DNA of 59,714 bases from RUG14871 sp045539425. GTDB lineage: Bacteria > Bacillota_I > Bacilli_A > Erysipelotrichales > Erysipelotrichaceae. A model generated the notes under the pieces. That model worked only from the letters and a program-made list of their open reading frames with translations, had not been told where the DNA came from and ran no database searches. The stretch is from assembly GCA_045539425.1 (NCBI GenBank), contig JAZQFH010000048.1:1-59714 (forward strand), given 5' to 3'. Shown here one piece after another: positions 15,695-24,246 of this stretch (its first letter is position 1; each line of letters opens with the position of its first letter). Position numbers and translations under genes: made by a program.

Positions 15695-15771
15695 TGGTAG
15701 CGCGGGTGGGACTCGAACCCACGACCTACCGGGTATGAACCGATCGCTCTAGCCAACTAAGCTACCGCGCC
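15695..15771 (-). tRNA. tRNA-Met(CAT), elongator
   Basis: 77 bases with CCA, GGCGCGGTAGCTTAGTTGGC start and GGTTCATACCCG anticodon arm as in elongator Met tRNAs. First gene of the array; a TATAAT box lies at about 15820-15825. Confidence 0.93.
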
Positions 15772-16010
15772 AGATTGCTAACTTGGCTTACCCTTATTGG
15801 TTTTGCCATCCGCTTTGCTATTATAACATAGCTCTTCTCAAAAAGGAAATACTTTTTTATAAATCTTTTCTTCCTTTTTTTGTGCGGGGATCCTGCGCAA
15901 GCATTATTAAAGCACCAATTCCGTAAAAAGAAAAGAAGAAAAATCCGGAACCTTCATCTTTCTTCCGCGTGAGACTTGTAAGTCACAAAGAAAAAAACGA
16001 TAATGAAACC

Positions 16011-16490
16011 ATGAAGACCATTCATCTGTATTACCGCTATCACGTGGAAAAGAGCGAGGAGAAAAAACTCATCATCCGCTGCGTGCATGACTATACCGGG
16101 ATCTATGCCATTGAGCCGAATATCATCTTAGGCAAAAACGGCAAGCCTGATTTTGATTCCTGTGCCCATTTCAACATGTCCCATTCCAAAGACCTCTGGG
16201 TATGCGCACTCTATGAAGATGAGATCGGAGTTGATACGGAATTCATCCGCAACAAGGACTACACAAGGGTATCCCGCAGTGTCTTTGAGGAAGAGCCGGA
16301 TTCCAATACCGAATTCTTCCGCAAGTGGTGCCGCAAGGAGTCCTATCTGAAATATACCGGGAAAGGACTTGTTGATCTGCACAGTCCCGTGGATGAGAGC
16401 CTGTATTACACCTATGCGGATATTGATGAGAACTATGTTGTCTGCATCTGTACAAAAGAAAAAGCTGATCTTAAGATCATTGCGATCTGA
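16011..16490 (+). CDS. 4'-phosphopantetheinyl transferase superfamily protein
   Basis: A 159-residue protein that would move the phosphopantetheine arm of CoA to a carrier protein. The family blocks are all visible: FNMSHSKD, then IGVDTEFIR with the metal-binding acidic residues, then WCRKESYLKYTGKGL. It is shorter than Sfp (about 225 residues) but close to minimal family members. The ATG at 16011 has no strong SD; an in-frame GTG at 15969 is an alternative start. The gap 15772-16010 before it holds the promoter of the divergent tRNA array and no gene that I can see. Its terminator overlaps the last codons. Confidence 0.78.
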   Translation: MKTIHLYYRYHVEKSEEKKLIIRCVHDYTGIYAIEPNIILGKNGKPDFDSCAHFNMSHSKDLWVCALYEDEIGVDTEFIRNKDYTRVSRSVFEEEPDSNTEFFRKWCRKESYLKYTGKGLVDLHSPVDESLYYTYADIDENYVVCICTKEKADLKIIAI

Positions 16491-16502
16491 TCAGCTTTTT
16501 TT
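16461..16502 (+). terminator. PPTase terminator overlapping the coding end
   Basis: Stem AAAGCTGATC (16461-16470, inside the reading frame) with GATCAGCTTT (16488-16497), then T residues. The stop codon (16488-16490) lies in the 3' arm. Confidence 0.8.
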
Positions 16503-16509
16503 ATTCTGA

Positions 16510-18264
16510 TTAGCGTTTGGCTTCCTTTTCCTCGGCGAGGTATTTCTCGAAGGCTTCCAGATCCATTTCCATGGTTCCTTCCTGTCCATAGTGACGGACG
16601 TTCACGCCTCTTGCCTGAACTTCCTTGTCCCCGATAACAAGAGTGACCGGAATCTTCTTCATCTGGCTCTCACGCATCTTGTAGCCGAGTTTCTCATTTC
16701 TCATATCCACATCGACACGGTAGCCGAGTTCCACCAGTCTTTCCTTCAGCTCATAGCAGTAATCACCATGTGCTTCCGTGTTGACCGGGATGATATTGAT
16801 CTGTTTCGGTGCCAGCCAGAGCGGGAAGACACCCTTAGTCTCTTCAATCAGGAATGCCGTGAAGCGGTCGAATGTACCAAAGATGGCTCTGTGAATGACG
16901 ACCGGAGTCTGCTTTTCGTTATTGGCATCAACGTATGTCAGCTCAAATCTGCGCGGTAAGAGGAAGTCCAGCTGAATTGTGGACAGCGTCACTTCCGGAC
17001 CGACGGCCGGTTTGACTTCCACGTCAAGCTTCGGACCGTAGAAGGCTGCTTCGCCGACAGCTTCGAAATACGGTTCACCGACTTCATCGAGAACCTCGCG
17101 GAGTTTGGCTTCCGCACTATTCCACATTTCGTCATCATCAAAATACTTTTCGGTATTCTTCGGATCTCTCAGGGATAAACGGAACTTGTAGTTTTTAATA
17201 CCGAAATCACGGTAAGTATCCAGGATCAGGTTAACAACGCGCTTGAATTCATCCCCGATCTGCTCCGGTGTCACGAATAAGTGCGCATCGTTCTGGCACA
17301 TGCATCTGACACGTTCCAGACCCTTGACGGCACCGCTGGCTTCATAGCGGAAATCCGTTGCAAACTCACCGATACGGATCGGCAGATCACGGTAGGAATG
17401 CAGCTTGTTGGCATAGATCAGCATATGATGCGGGCAGTTCATCGGACGCAGAACGAATGTTTCATCGTCCACTTCCATTGCCGGGAACATGTTTTCCTTG
17501 TAATGATCCCAGTGACCGCTCGTCTTATAGAGGTCAACCGTACCGACACATGGTGTATAGACATGGTTGTATCCGAGGCGTTCCTCTTTTTCATAAATAT
17601 AGTTTTCCAGCTGTTTACGGATCAGAGCACCGTTAGGCAGCCAGAGCGGCATGCCCTTACCGACCAAATCGTGGCTCATGAACAGTTCCTGTTCCTTGCC
17701 GATCTTTCTGTGGTCTCTCTTCTTCGCTTCTTCCAGTTCAAAGAGGTGCTGGTCGAGCTCTTCCTGCGTCGGATAGCAGACACCGTAGATTCTCTGCAGA
17801 ACCTTGTTTTTGGAGTCCCCTTTCCAGTATGCGCCGGAGGCCTTGATCAGTTTGAAGTGCTTCAGAACTTTGACGCTTTCCACATGCGGGCCGCGGCATA
17901 AGTCAACGAAGTCTCCCTGACGGTAAGCAGAGATGACGACTTCATTCTCATCCATATTGTTGATTAAGTCGAGTTTGTAAGGATCATCGTGGAACATTTC
18001 CAGTGCCTGTTCCTTGCTCAGTTCTTCTCTGACGATCCGTTTGCCGTCCTTGGCAATCTTCTTCATTTCCTTTTCGATCTTCGGGAAATCCTCTTCCGAA
18101 ATGGCGGCATCTCCGAGATCCATGTCATAGTAGAACCCGTCGGAAATGACCGGTCCTACCCAGAATTTTGCCTGCGGATAAAGATGTTTGACCGCCTGTG
18201 CCAGTAAGTGAGCACAGGAGTGGTTTAAGACATTCAGCTGTTCGTTTTCCTTGATATTTACCAT
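16510..18264 (-). CDS. thrS: Threonyl-tRNA synthetase lacking the TGS domain
   Basis: Class II synthetase that charges tRNA-Thr. The editing (SAD) domain is present (LNHSCAHLLAQAV, DLCRGPH), followed by the catalytic core with zinc-site MNCPHHMLIY and the C-terminal anticodon domain. The protein is 584 residues against about 640 in E. coli and Bacillus, because the first roughly 60 residues (TGS domain) are missing. The start at 18264 follows GGGGAGG and cannot be moved upstream into the T-box. Expression is controlled by the T-box leader. Confidence 0.95.
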   Translation of the reverse strand: MVNIKENEQLNVLNHSCAHLLAQAVKHLYPQAKFWVGPVISDGFYYDMDLGDAAISEEDFPKIEKEMKKIAKDGKRIVREELSKEQALEMFHDDPYKLDLINNMDENEVVISAYRQGDFVDLCRGPHVESVKVLKHFKLIKASGAYWKGDSKNKVLQRIYGVCYPTQEELDQHLFELEEAKKRDHRKIGKEQELFMSHDLVGKGMPLWLPNGALIRKQLENYIYEKEERLGYNHVYTPCVGTVDLYKTSGHWDHYKENMFPAMEVDDETFVLRPMNCPHHMLIYANKLHSYRDLPIRIGEFATDFRYEASGAVKGLERVRCMCQNDAHLFVTPEQIGDEFKRVVNLILDTYRDFGIKNYKFRLSLRDPKNTEKYFDDDEMWNSAEAKLREVLDEVGEPYFEAVGEAAFYGPKLDVEVKPAVGPEVTLSTIQLDFLLPRRFELTYVDANNEKQTPVVIHRAIFGTFDRFTAFLIEETKGVFPLWLAPKQINIIPVNTEAHGDYCYELKERLVELGYRVDVDMRNEKLGYKMRESQMKKIPVTLVIGDKEVQARGVNVRHYGQEGTMEMDLEAFEKYLAEEKEAKR

Positions 18265-18280
18265 AAGTTCCTCCCCTAAA

Positions 18281-18505
18281 AATAAAAAACGCATCCAACA
18301 CAGGAACGTTGTCAGACGCGGTACCATCCTACTTCACTGAATACTCAGTGCGCTTAATTCAGGTGATAACGGAACCGCCGCACTTGCATTTCCTCAAGTG
18401 AACTCCCAGGTAGTAATACGTATGAGCTTTCGGAAGATTTTCACCGGCCATCTTCTCTCTAAAGTCCGTCTCAGACGATCGTGTCCTGCTCCAAGTTTCT
18501 ACACT
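18281..18505 (-). promoter_or_regulatory. T-box riboswitch controlling thrS
   Basis: On the minus strand the leader shows the Stem I apical signature AGAGAG...GGTGAAAATCTTCC, a candidate threonine specifier ACC in ACTACCTGGGAG, and the T-box core AGGATGGTACCGCG (18317-18330). A terminator GCGTC...GATGC with a T run follows (about 18284-18320). Uncharged tRNA-Thr should switch this to the antiterminator. Confidence 0.93.
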
Positions 18506-18506
18506 C

Positions 18507-18535
18507 ATTTTAGGTGGTTGGATTCGCTTTGTCAA
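18507..18535 (-). promoter_or_regulatory. Promoter of the thrS T-box transcript
   Basis: TTGACA (18530-18535), 17-base spacer and TAAAAT (18507-18512) on the minus strand. Confidence 0.8.
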
Positions 18536-18549
18536 TTCCAACAGAACAA

Positions 18550-18576
18550 AAAATCTCCCGCCGTAACGGAAGATTT
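18550..18576 (-). terminator. Terminator of the TSCPD protein gene
   Basis: AAATCTTCCG / CGGGAGATTT near-perfect hairpin followed by T residues on the minus strand. Confidence 0.75.
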
Positions 18577-18584
18577 CCATATTG

Positions 18585-18836
18585 TCAGTTATTCTGATAC
18601 TTTCTTAAAGCCCTGGCGATCTGATCCGGGCAGGAAGTATTCTTGAATCCGCAGGTTACTCCGCTTAAACGGCGGATGACCTCATCGATCTCCATACCTT
18701 CCAAAAGGCTGGCAATTCCCTTCAGGTTGCCGTTGCAGCCGCCTTCCACTCTCAGCGACTGGATCCTGTTGTCATCGCTGATTTCAAAGATCATCTCACG
18801 GGAACAGACTCCCTGCGGGCGAAAACGATATTCCAT
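18585..18836 (-). CDS. TSCPD-domain protein (TIGR03905 type)
   Basis: An 83-residue protein consisting of a TSCPD domain, found also at the C-terminus of some ribonucleotide reductases. Conserved cysteines sit in QGVCSREM, EGGCNGNL and the GFKNTSCPDQIARAL end. The stand-alone form is widespread in anaerobic Bacillota with no settled function; a metal or nucleic-acid role is plausible. Start follows AGGGAGG. Confidence 0.85.
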   Translation of the reverse strand: MEYRFRPQGVCSREMIFEISDDNRIQSLRVEGGCNGNLKGIASLLEGMEIDEVIRRLSGVTCGFKNTSCPDQIARALRKYQNN

Positions 18837-18905
18837 TTGCGTAACCTCCCTACGCTGAGCATTCTAGCATATCACTCTGCTTTCTTCAAATATTCTGACT
18901 GAAAA

Positions 18906-18928
18906 AGAGCCTGCATACAGCAGGCTCT
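18906..18928 (-). terminator. glpK terminator
   Basis: AGAGCCTGC / GCAGGCTCT perfect hairpin with T tail on the minus strand. Confidence 0.88.
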
Positions 18929-18933
18929 CGCGT

Positions 18934-20421
18934 TTATTTATATGCCTGAGCGGCTTTGATGGCTTTATGCCAGCCGGAAAGTCTCTCTTCGATTTCCTTC
19001 GGATCGCGTTCCGGTTTAAACTCCAGATCATTCTTCCATTTCTGGGAGATCTCATCCGTATCCTTCCAGACGCCGACCGCCAGACCGGCCAGGAATGCCG
19101 CACCGAGAGAAGTGGTTTCGGAAACCTGGGAGCGGGAGATGACTGCCTGTAAGAGATCCGACTGGAACTGCATCAGGAAGTTGTTCCGGCTTGCGCCGCC
19201 GTCCACTTTCAGTGTTTCAATCTTCACACCCGTATCGCTTTCCATCGCCTTTAAGACATCATACGTCTGATATGCCAGCGATTCCAGCGTGGCACGGATA
19301 ATGTGATTTTCCGTGGTTCCGCGGGTCAAGCCGAAGATGGCACCCTTGACATCGGAATCCCAGTACGGAGCACCGAGTCCGACAAAGGCCGGCACGACAT
19401 AGACGCCGTCCGTGTTCTTGACGCTCTTCGCTCTCTCCTCACTCTCCGGAGCCGTCTTGATGACTTTCAAGCCGTCACGCAGCCACTGGATGGCCGCTCC
19501 GGCAACGAAGACGGAGCCCTCCAGTGCGTAGTCGACTTCATCCTTGACCTTCCAGGCAACCGTGGTAACTAAGCCGTTATGAGAGCGCTGGACTTCCTTG
19601 CCGATATTCATTAACAGGAAGCATCCTGTTCCGTAAGTGTTTTTGACATCGCCCTTGTGGAAACAGGCCTGACCGAATAAGGAAGCCTGCTGGTCGCCGA
19701 CAAGCGCCGCGATCGGTACGGAAGCACCGAAGGATTCCGGAGCCGTCGTGCCGTAGATTTCGGAGTTGCTGCAGATCTTCGGCAGCATGCACATCGGGAT
19801 ATTCCAGAGTTCGCATAATTCCGGATCCCAGCTGAGCGTTCTGAGGTTCATTAACTGGGTACGGGAAGCATTGGAAACGTCCGTGACATGTACCTTGCCG
19901 TTTGTCATGCGGTAAACCAGCCAGCTGTCTACCGTTCCGCAGAGCAGCTCTCCCGCTTCCGCCCTCTTCTGTCCGTCCGGAATCTTGTTGAGGATCCATC
20001 TAATCTTGGAAGAGGAGAAATAGGAGTCGATCAGTAACCCGGTTCTTTCCTGGATGAATTCTTCCTTGCCTCTTGCCTTCATCTCCCCACAGAGATCAGC
20101 TGTCTGACGGGACTGCCAGACCAGTGCGAAATAGACAGGCTTGCCGGTCTTCTTATCCCAGACAATCGTCGTCTCACGCTGATTGGAGATACCGATGGCT
20201 GAGATGTCATTCAGATTCAGGGAAGCTTTGGCAAGTGCTTCATAGATAACGGAAACAACGGAACTGTAGATTTCATCCGCGTTCTGTTCCACCCAGCCCG
20301 GTTCCGGATAATAGGACGGGAATTCCTTCTGGGCAACGGAAATGATATTGATTTCCTCATCAAAGATGATGACGCGGGAACTCGTCGTTCCCTGGTCAAT
20401 GGATAGAATATAATGTTTCAT
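18934..20421 (-). CDS. glpK: Glycerol kinase
   Basis: Phosphorylates glycerol to sn-glycerol 3-phosphate with ATP (FGGY sugar-kinase fold, 495 residues, normal length). Clear motifs are LSIDQGTTSSR for phosphate binding, NQRETT, GDQQASLFGQ, NTYGTGCFLLMN and VDGGASRNNFLMQFQSD. No glpF or glpO/D neighbour is present, so glycerol entry and oxidation must be encoded elsewhere. SD AGGAGT precedes the ATG. It stands alone between terminators. Confidence 0.95.
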   Translation of the reverse strand: MKHYILSIDQGTTSSRVIIFDEEINIISVAQKEFPSYYPEPGWVEQNADEIYSSVVSVIYEALAKASLNLNDISAIGISNQRETTIVWDKKTGKPVYFALVWQSRQTADLCGEMKARGKEEFIQERTGLLIDSYFSSSKIRWILNKIPDGQKRAEAGELLCGTVDSWLVYRMTNGKVHVTDVSNASRTQLMNLRTLSWDPELCELWNIPMCMLPKICSNSEIYGTTAPESFGASVPIAALVGDQQASLFGQACFHKGDVKNTYGTGCFLLMNIGKEVQRSHNGLVTTVAWKVKDEVDYALEGSVFVAGAAIQWLRDGLKVIKTAPESEERAKSVKNTDGVYVVPAFVGLGAPYWDSDVKGAIFGLTRGTTENHIIRATLESLAYQTYDVLKAMESDTGVKIETLKVDGGASRNNFLMQFQSDLLQAVISRSQVSETTSLGAAFLAGLAVGVWKDTDEISQKWKNDLEFKPERDPKEIEERLSGWHKAIKAAQAYK

Positions 20422-20444
20422 AAATGATACTCCTGCATTCAGTC

Positions 20445-20480
20445 AAAAAAAGATAAGCGACTGATGTTTTCACTTATCTT
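20445..20480 (-). terminator. Terminator of the YwaF-like gene
   Basis: AAGATAAGTG / CGCTTATCTT stem followed by TTTTTT on the minus strand. Confidence 0.82.
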
Positions 20481-20491
20481 AATTATAGCAT

Positions 20492-21226
20492 TTATTTTTT
20501 ACGGATAAAGACCCAGGGCAGATATACCAAAAGGCAGATCAAACTGATCAGAACACCCAGCCCGATAATATAGAACTTACCGAAGATGTTGGAAACCAGT
20601 AAGAGCAGCGGGTTGTTATCCGTCCGCATCAAAAACAGGAAGTTTGTATCCAGTACCTTATTGATGCCATACGCAAAGACGGCGACCACTCCGAGGAATA
20701 AGAGAACCTTCGGAAGGTTGCGGATCTGAGGACGGTAGCCGTCCGCCAGAATCAGAAGCGAATACAGCAGCAAGAACAGATGGACCGTTCCCGAATGCAG
20801 ATGCATGAAGTTCCACAGCGGTAAAGGCTGCCATGCCGGGCTCGCAAAAGCGATGATAGCTCCCGGGAGGCAGAGGGCATAGAGAATCTCCTTGCAGAGG
20901 GTATTCGGCTTAATCGTATGCCACAGGCACACAAACAGATTAATGGAGCAGAGATGCAGCGGCAGAAACTGCCAGAGGAACTGATTGGTAGCCAGAGTGA
21001 TGATGTATTTCAGAAGCTCATCCGCCAGCATCAGCACGGTCAGGATGACATACACCTTTCTCTTTTTTGTATCGTCAAACTTCTTATAAACTGTAAATAC
21101 CCAGATAGAACTTAGGATCACAAGCGCGATCCAGAACAGGTGCATGGGAGAGAACAGTTCAAATGAACGGAAGGTTTCTCCTTTGATCGCCCGCATCGTC
21201 TGGGAAGTATACCAGAATTCGGACAT
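20492..21226 (-). CDS. YwaF-like integral membrane protein (TIGR02206)
   Basis: A 244-residue protein with about seven TM segments. The LFWIALVIL N-terminal helix, WQFLPLHLCSIN and MHLHSGTVHLFLLLYSLLIL blocks match the YwaF/TP0381 family of unknown function. The conserved histidines in membrane-proximal positions are typical. Start at 21226 follows an A/G-rich SD (AAGGGGAAG). The longer frame from 21271 lacks support. Confidence 0.78.
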   Translation of the reverse strand: MSEFWYTSQTMRAIKGETFRSFELFSPMHLFWIALVILSSIWVFTVYKKFDDTKKRKVYVILTVLMLADELLKYIITLATNQFLWQFLPLHLCSINLFVCLWHTIKPNTLCKEILYALCLPGAIIAFASPAWQPLPLWNFMHLHSGTVHLFLLLYSLLILADGYRPQIRNLPKVLLFLGVVAVFAYGINKVLDTNFLFLMRTDNNPLLLLVSNIFGKFYIIGLGVLISLICLLVYLPWVFIRKK

Positions 21227-21534
21227 AGTCTTTCTTCCCCTTCTTTTTCTTTCATTATAAACGCTTTTCACAAAAAAGCGAATGGTACAATCCCGATAAA
21301 AGAAAAGAGAGCCCGTCTGCTCTCTTTTCTTTACAAGATTTAGGAGAATTATTTAAATGAAAAAATTTAATATTATATAGAGATATTCGGTGGAATATCT
21401 TTCTACGCTCTTAATATAACCTACAATTGTGAAAATACTGTGAAATAAATCACATTTTAAAAATATTTTTTTTAGACAGTTTCCGTATTCTATGAAAATA
21501 GCAATTCCCCTATCTTTTCGCGTATAATAGAACC

Positions 21535-22314
21535 ATGGAAAAAATAGCCGGATTATTCTTTGACGTTGATCAGACACTCTATGACGGCAGCATTCACCGC
21601 ATACCAAAGAGCGCTTCCTTTGCGATTTGCGAAGCGCAGAAGCGCGGTGTGAAAGCCTTTATTGCGACCGGACGTCCCTACTGCAATCTATTGGACAGCC
21701 CGCTTTTTGATGAGATTACGTGGGACGGATTTCTCTGCTCCAACGGAGCCACCTTCTATAACGGCAAGGGAGAACTGCTTCACTCCATCGCCTTTTCCAA
21801 AGAGCAGGTCGCTGCCCTTTTTGACTTCTGTGAAACGCATCACGTTGCCCTTTCTTTGCAGAGTCCGGATGACATGTTTTCCGTATTGCGCTATGAGAAT
21901 TACATGGAGGACTCCTTCGGTTTCTTCGGCAACCCGGTTCCTCACTATCACCCCTACAACAATGAAGAGATCAATATGGCCATGATCTTTGAGAAGGATG
22001 ATTTTGACTATTCCTCTATCGATGTCATTCAAGGTCTCAAGGGAGTCAAGGGAAAATCCAACTATGCCGATGTCGTGATGAAGGATATCTCCAAAGGAAG
22101 CGGACTTGCCGTCATGAAAGAACTCTTTCAGCTGGATGGAAGCCTGATGGCTTTCGGAGATGCGGATAACGATATCGAGATGATCCGCATGGCGGATCTC
22201 GGTGTGGCGATGGGAAATGCCACGGAAGCGGTCAAAAAAAATGCCGACTATGTAACATCAGCGATCTTACAGGACGGCATTTACAATGCACTGAAACACT
22301 TCGGTCTTATTTAA
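21535..22314 (+). CDS. Cof-type HAD phosphatase
   Basis: A 259-residue HAD hydrolase with a C2 cap. Motif I is FDVDQT, motif II is ATGRPY, and motif III/IV lie in KGSGLAVMKEL and MAFGDADNDIEMI. Such enzymes dephosphorylate sugar phosphates or cofactors; the substrate is not predictable. There is no SD. A perfect TATAAT (21523-21528) ends six bases before the ATG, so the message is probably leaderless. The end overlaps the convergent PrsW-like gene by eight bases. Confidence 0.88.
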   Translation: MEKIAGLFFDVDQTLYDGSIHRIPKSASFAICEAQKRGVKAFIATGRPYCNLLDSPLFDEITWDGFLCSNGATFYNGKGELLHSIAFSKEQVAALFDFCETHHVALSLQSPDDMFSVLRYENYMEDSFGFFGNPVPHYHPYNNEEINMAMIFEKDDFDYSSIDVIQGLKGVKGKSNYADVVMKDISKGSGLAVMKELFQLDGSLMAFGDADNDIEMIRMADLGVAMGNATEAVKKNADYVTSAILQDGIYNALKHFGLI

Positions 22315-22966
22315 ACGGCATGATATCATGCGTGATACGGATCAAACGGAACGTTCTGCGATAGAGATAGACAAGATAGATCAGGAACACGATCAAAGCC
22401 CACTCGAAATCGATTCCCAGAATGTAATCGTAAAAACCGTGCAGCAGCGTCGGAATCACAATACTCAGAATTCGATAGAGCGTTCTCTGTTTGGGGAACG
22501 CTTTTCCATATCCCATATAATACCCCATCGCGGCTGCGAAGATGGCATGGGCCGGAACGGCCGTGATCATGCGCGTGATGGCAACCGAGCGGCCGTACTG
22601 CATGACATAGAGAATATTTTCCACCGTCGCAAAGCCGAGTGAAACCATGACGCAGTAGATAATACCGTCATAGATTTCATCGAAGGCATTGTTGCGGTAC
22701 GCCAGCATTTTCGCAAAGAAATATTTCACGCCTTCCTCCACCAGTCCAATTCCCAGACAGCAGTAGATGAAGTAGTTCACATAAGTGAGCGGTTCCGGTT
22801 CCCGGATCATCATCTCAATAATGATTGCCGGTATGACAGAGAAGCAGCCCGCCAGAAAGAGCTTGATCAGTAAGCGCGGAGGCTCCGGATTGAAGCGGTC
22901 AAACTTCATGAAGTATGTGATCAGGATCACGGATGGCAAAACAGCCAGAAACAAATTCACTAACAT
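22307..22966 (-). CDS. PrsW-family intramembrane metalloprotease
   Basis: A 219-residue membrane protein with about seven TM helices. The predicted catalytic motifs of the family are visible: VEEGVKYF, GFATVEN, AHAIFAAAMGYYMG and LLHGFYD. PrsW in Bacillus cleaves the anti-sigma factor RsiW; here no sigma/anti-sigma pair is adjacent, so the target is unknown. Start follows AAGGAG. Confidence 0.85.
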   Translation of the reverse strand: MLVNLFLAVLPSVILITYFMKFDRFNPEPPRLLIKLFLAGCFSVIPAIIIEMMIREPEPLTYVNYFIYCCLGIGLVEEGVKYFFAKMLAYRNNAFDEIYDGIIYCVMVSLGFATVENILYVMQYGRSVAITRMITAVPAHAIFAAAMGYYMGYGKAFPKQRTLYRILSIVIPTLLHGFYDYILGIDFEWALIVFLIYLVYLYRRTFRLIRITHDIMPFK

Positions 22967-23016
22967 AGGTTTTTTCTCCTTTCCGGACGTTTTACTATTG
23001 AATATAGAATATCACA

Positions 23017-24201
23017 TCAGGCGTCTTTTTTCATTTCCTCAACATAACGAAGCAGATCTTCTCTGCGGTTTTTTATTTCCTTGCGGACAACTTTTTCCAG
23101 AAGCGTATTCAGAACGCCCTGCCGTAAAGCCGGCGCAACGCCGCTTAATTCATCGCCGTGAAGCGCAAGCTGTGCCACGGAATACACCCCTTTTTCCCGC
23201 ATATCGTTGAGGGATTGCTTAGTAGCGGAAACATCTTCTGCACCAAGCCGGCCTTTTAAGGAAAGAAGTTCCTCTATTTCCTCATACGTCAGACTGCGCA
23301 GCACTTCCGCCTGCTTCAGCTCATCACTCAGATCCGCTTTCAGATAATTAAGATAAAGCGTGACAAGATGAATTGTGCGCTTGGGCAGTTTCATTCTCTT
23401 CAGCGCTTCTAAAGGATCAGATGCGTCCATATCATTCAGCAGTGCAGCCAGGCGGATCTCAAGGCTGTCACTCTTTTCAAAGAAACCGTTTTTCAGTGTC
23501 AGCTTTTCAAACGGAAGATCCGCGACATAGTGCATCACGGATGCGTACTCCTGAAAAATATCCAATGCCCCTTCCTCTGAAAGAATCATTTCGAATTCGG
23601 AAGTCAGGCGCTCCTGGGCAATTCTCGAAAGCAGCTCCTGCTTTTTGAAAATGGCCTCTCTTGTTTTCTCTTCTAAAGAGAAATGCAGCCGGGAGGAAAA
23701 GCGCAGTGCCCGTAAGATGCGTAAGGCATCCTCCTGAAAGCGGATTTCCGGATCGCCGATCGTGCGGATCAGCTTACCCTTTAAATCCTTTTGTCCTCCG
23801 ACGTAGTCGATGACGCCGCTCTTTGGCGAATATGCCATGCCGTTGATGGTAAAGTCGCGGCGCAGTACGTCTTCCTTTAGGGAACGGATGAAATGCACGC
23901 TGTCCGGATGGCGGGCATCCTGATAGCTTCCGTCCGTGCGGAAGGTCGTGATTTCCACCGCTTCATGATTGAGAATGATGCTGACGGTTCCGTGTTTGAT
24001 GCCGTTCTGATAATTGGGAAGATCCGCAAAGACTTCCAATGTCTCTTCCGGTGTGGCGCTGGTTGCCACGTCAAAATCGTGCGGCTTCTTTTCCAAAAGG
24101 AAATCGCGTACCGCACCTCCGATCACATAGGCTTCGTATCCTGCCGCATTCAGCCGCTCTAATACTTTAGTGATTCTTTCGGGCAACTCAAACTCTTTCA
24201 T
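23017..24201 (-). CDS. cca: CCA tRNA nucleotidyltransferase
   Basis: A 394-residue class II nucleotidyltransferase that builds or repairs the 3' CCA end of tRNAs. The N-terminal catalytic motifs are YVIGGAVRDFLL and HDFDVATSATPEE. RRDFTINGMAY and the EDALRILRALRFSSRL flexible-loop region follow. All tRNAs in this window encode CCA, so its main task may be repair; it could also be an A-adding type. No SD: TACAAT (24208-24213) ends six bases before the ATG, suggesting a leaderless mRNA. Confidence 0.92.
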   Translation of the reverse strand: MKEFELPERITKVLERLNAAGYEAYVIGGAVRDFLLEKKPHDFDVATSATPEETLEVFADLPNYQNGIKHGTVSIILNHEAVEITTFRTDGSYQDARHPDSVHFIRSLKEDVLRRDFTINGMAYSPKSGVIDYVGGQKDLKGKLIRTIGDPEIRFQEDALRILRALRFSSRLHFSLEEKTREAIFKKQELLSRIAQERLTSEFEMILSEEGALDIFQEYASVMHYVADLPFEKLTLKNGFFEKSDSLEIRLAALLNDMDASDPLEALKRMKLPKRTIHLVTLYLNYLKADLSDELKQAEVLRSLTYEEIEELLSLKGRLGAEDVSATKQSLNDMREKGVYSVAQLALHGDELSGVAPALRQGVLNTLLEKVVRKEIKNRREDLLRYVEEMKKDA

Positions 24202-24227
24202 ATCTGTATTGTACCATAAAAGAAAAA

Positions 24228-24246
24228 GACTGCCGTAAGGGCAGTC
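24228..24246 (-). terminator. ltaE terminator
   Basis: GACTGCC / GGCAGTC with TTTTTCTTTT on the minus strand. The 5' arm includes bases of the ltaE stop codon. Confidence 0.83.

Noticed and set aside
15890..15915. GC-rich palindrome near TTGTGCGGGGATCCTGCGCAA
   Set aside because: It has mismatched arms and no T run in a useful direction; no role could be supported.
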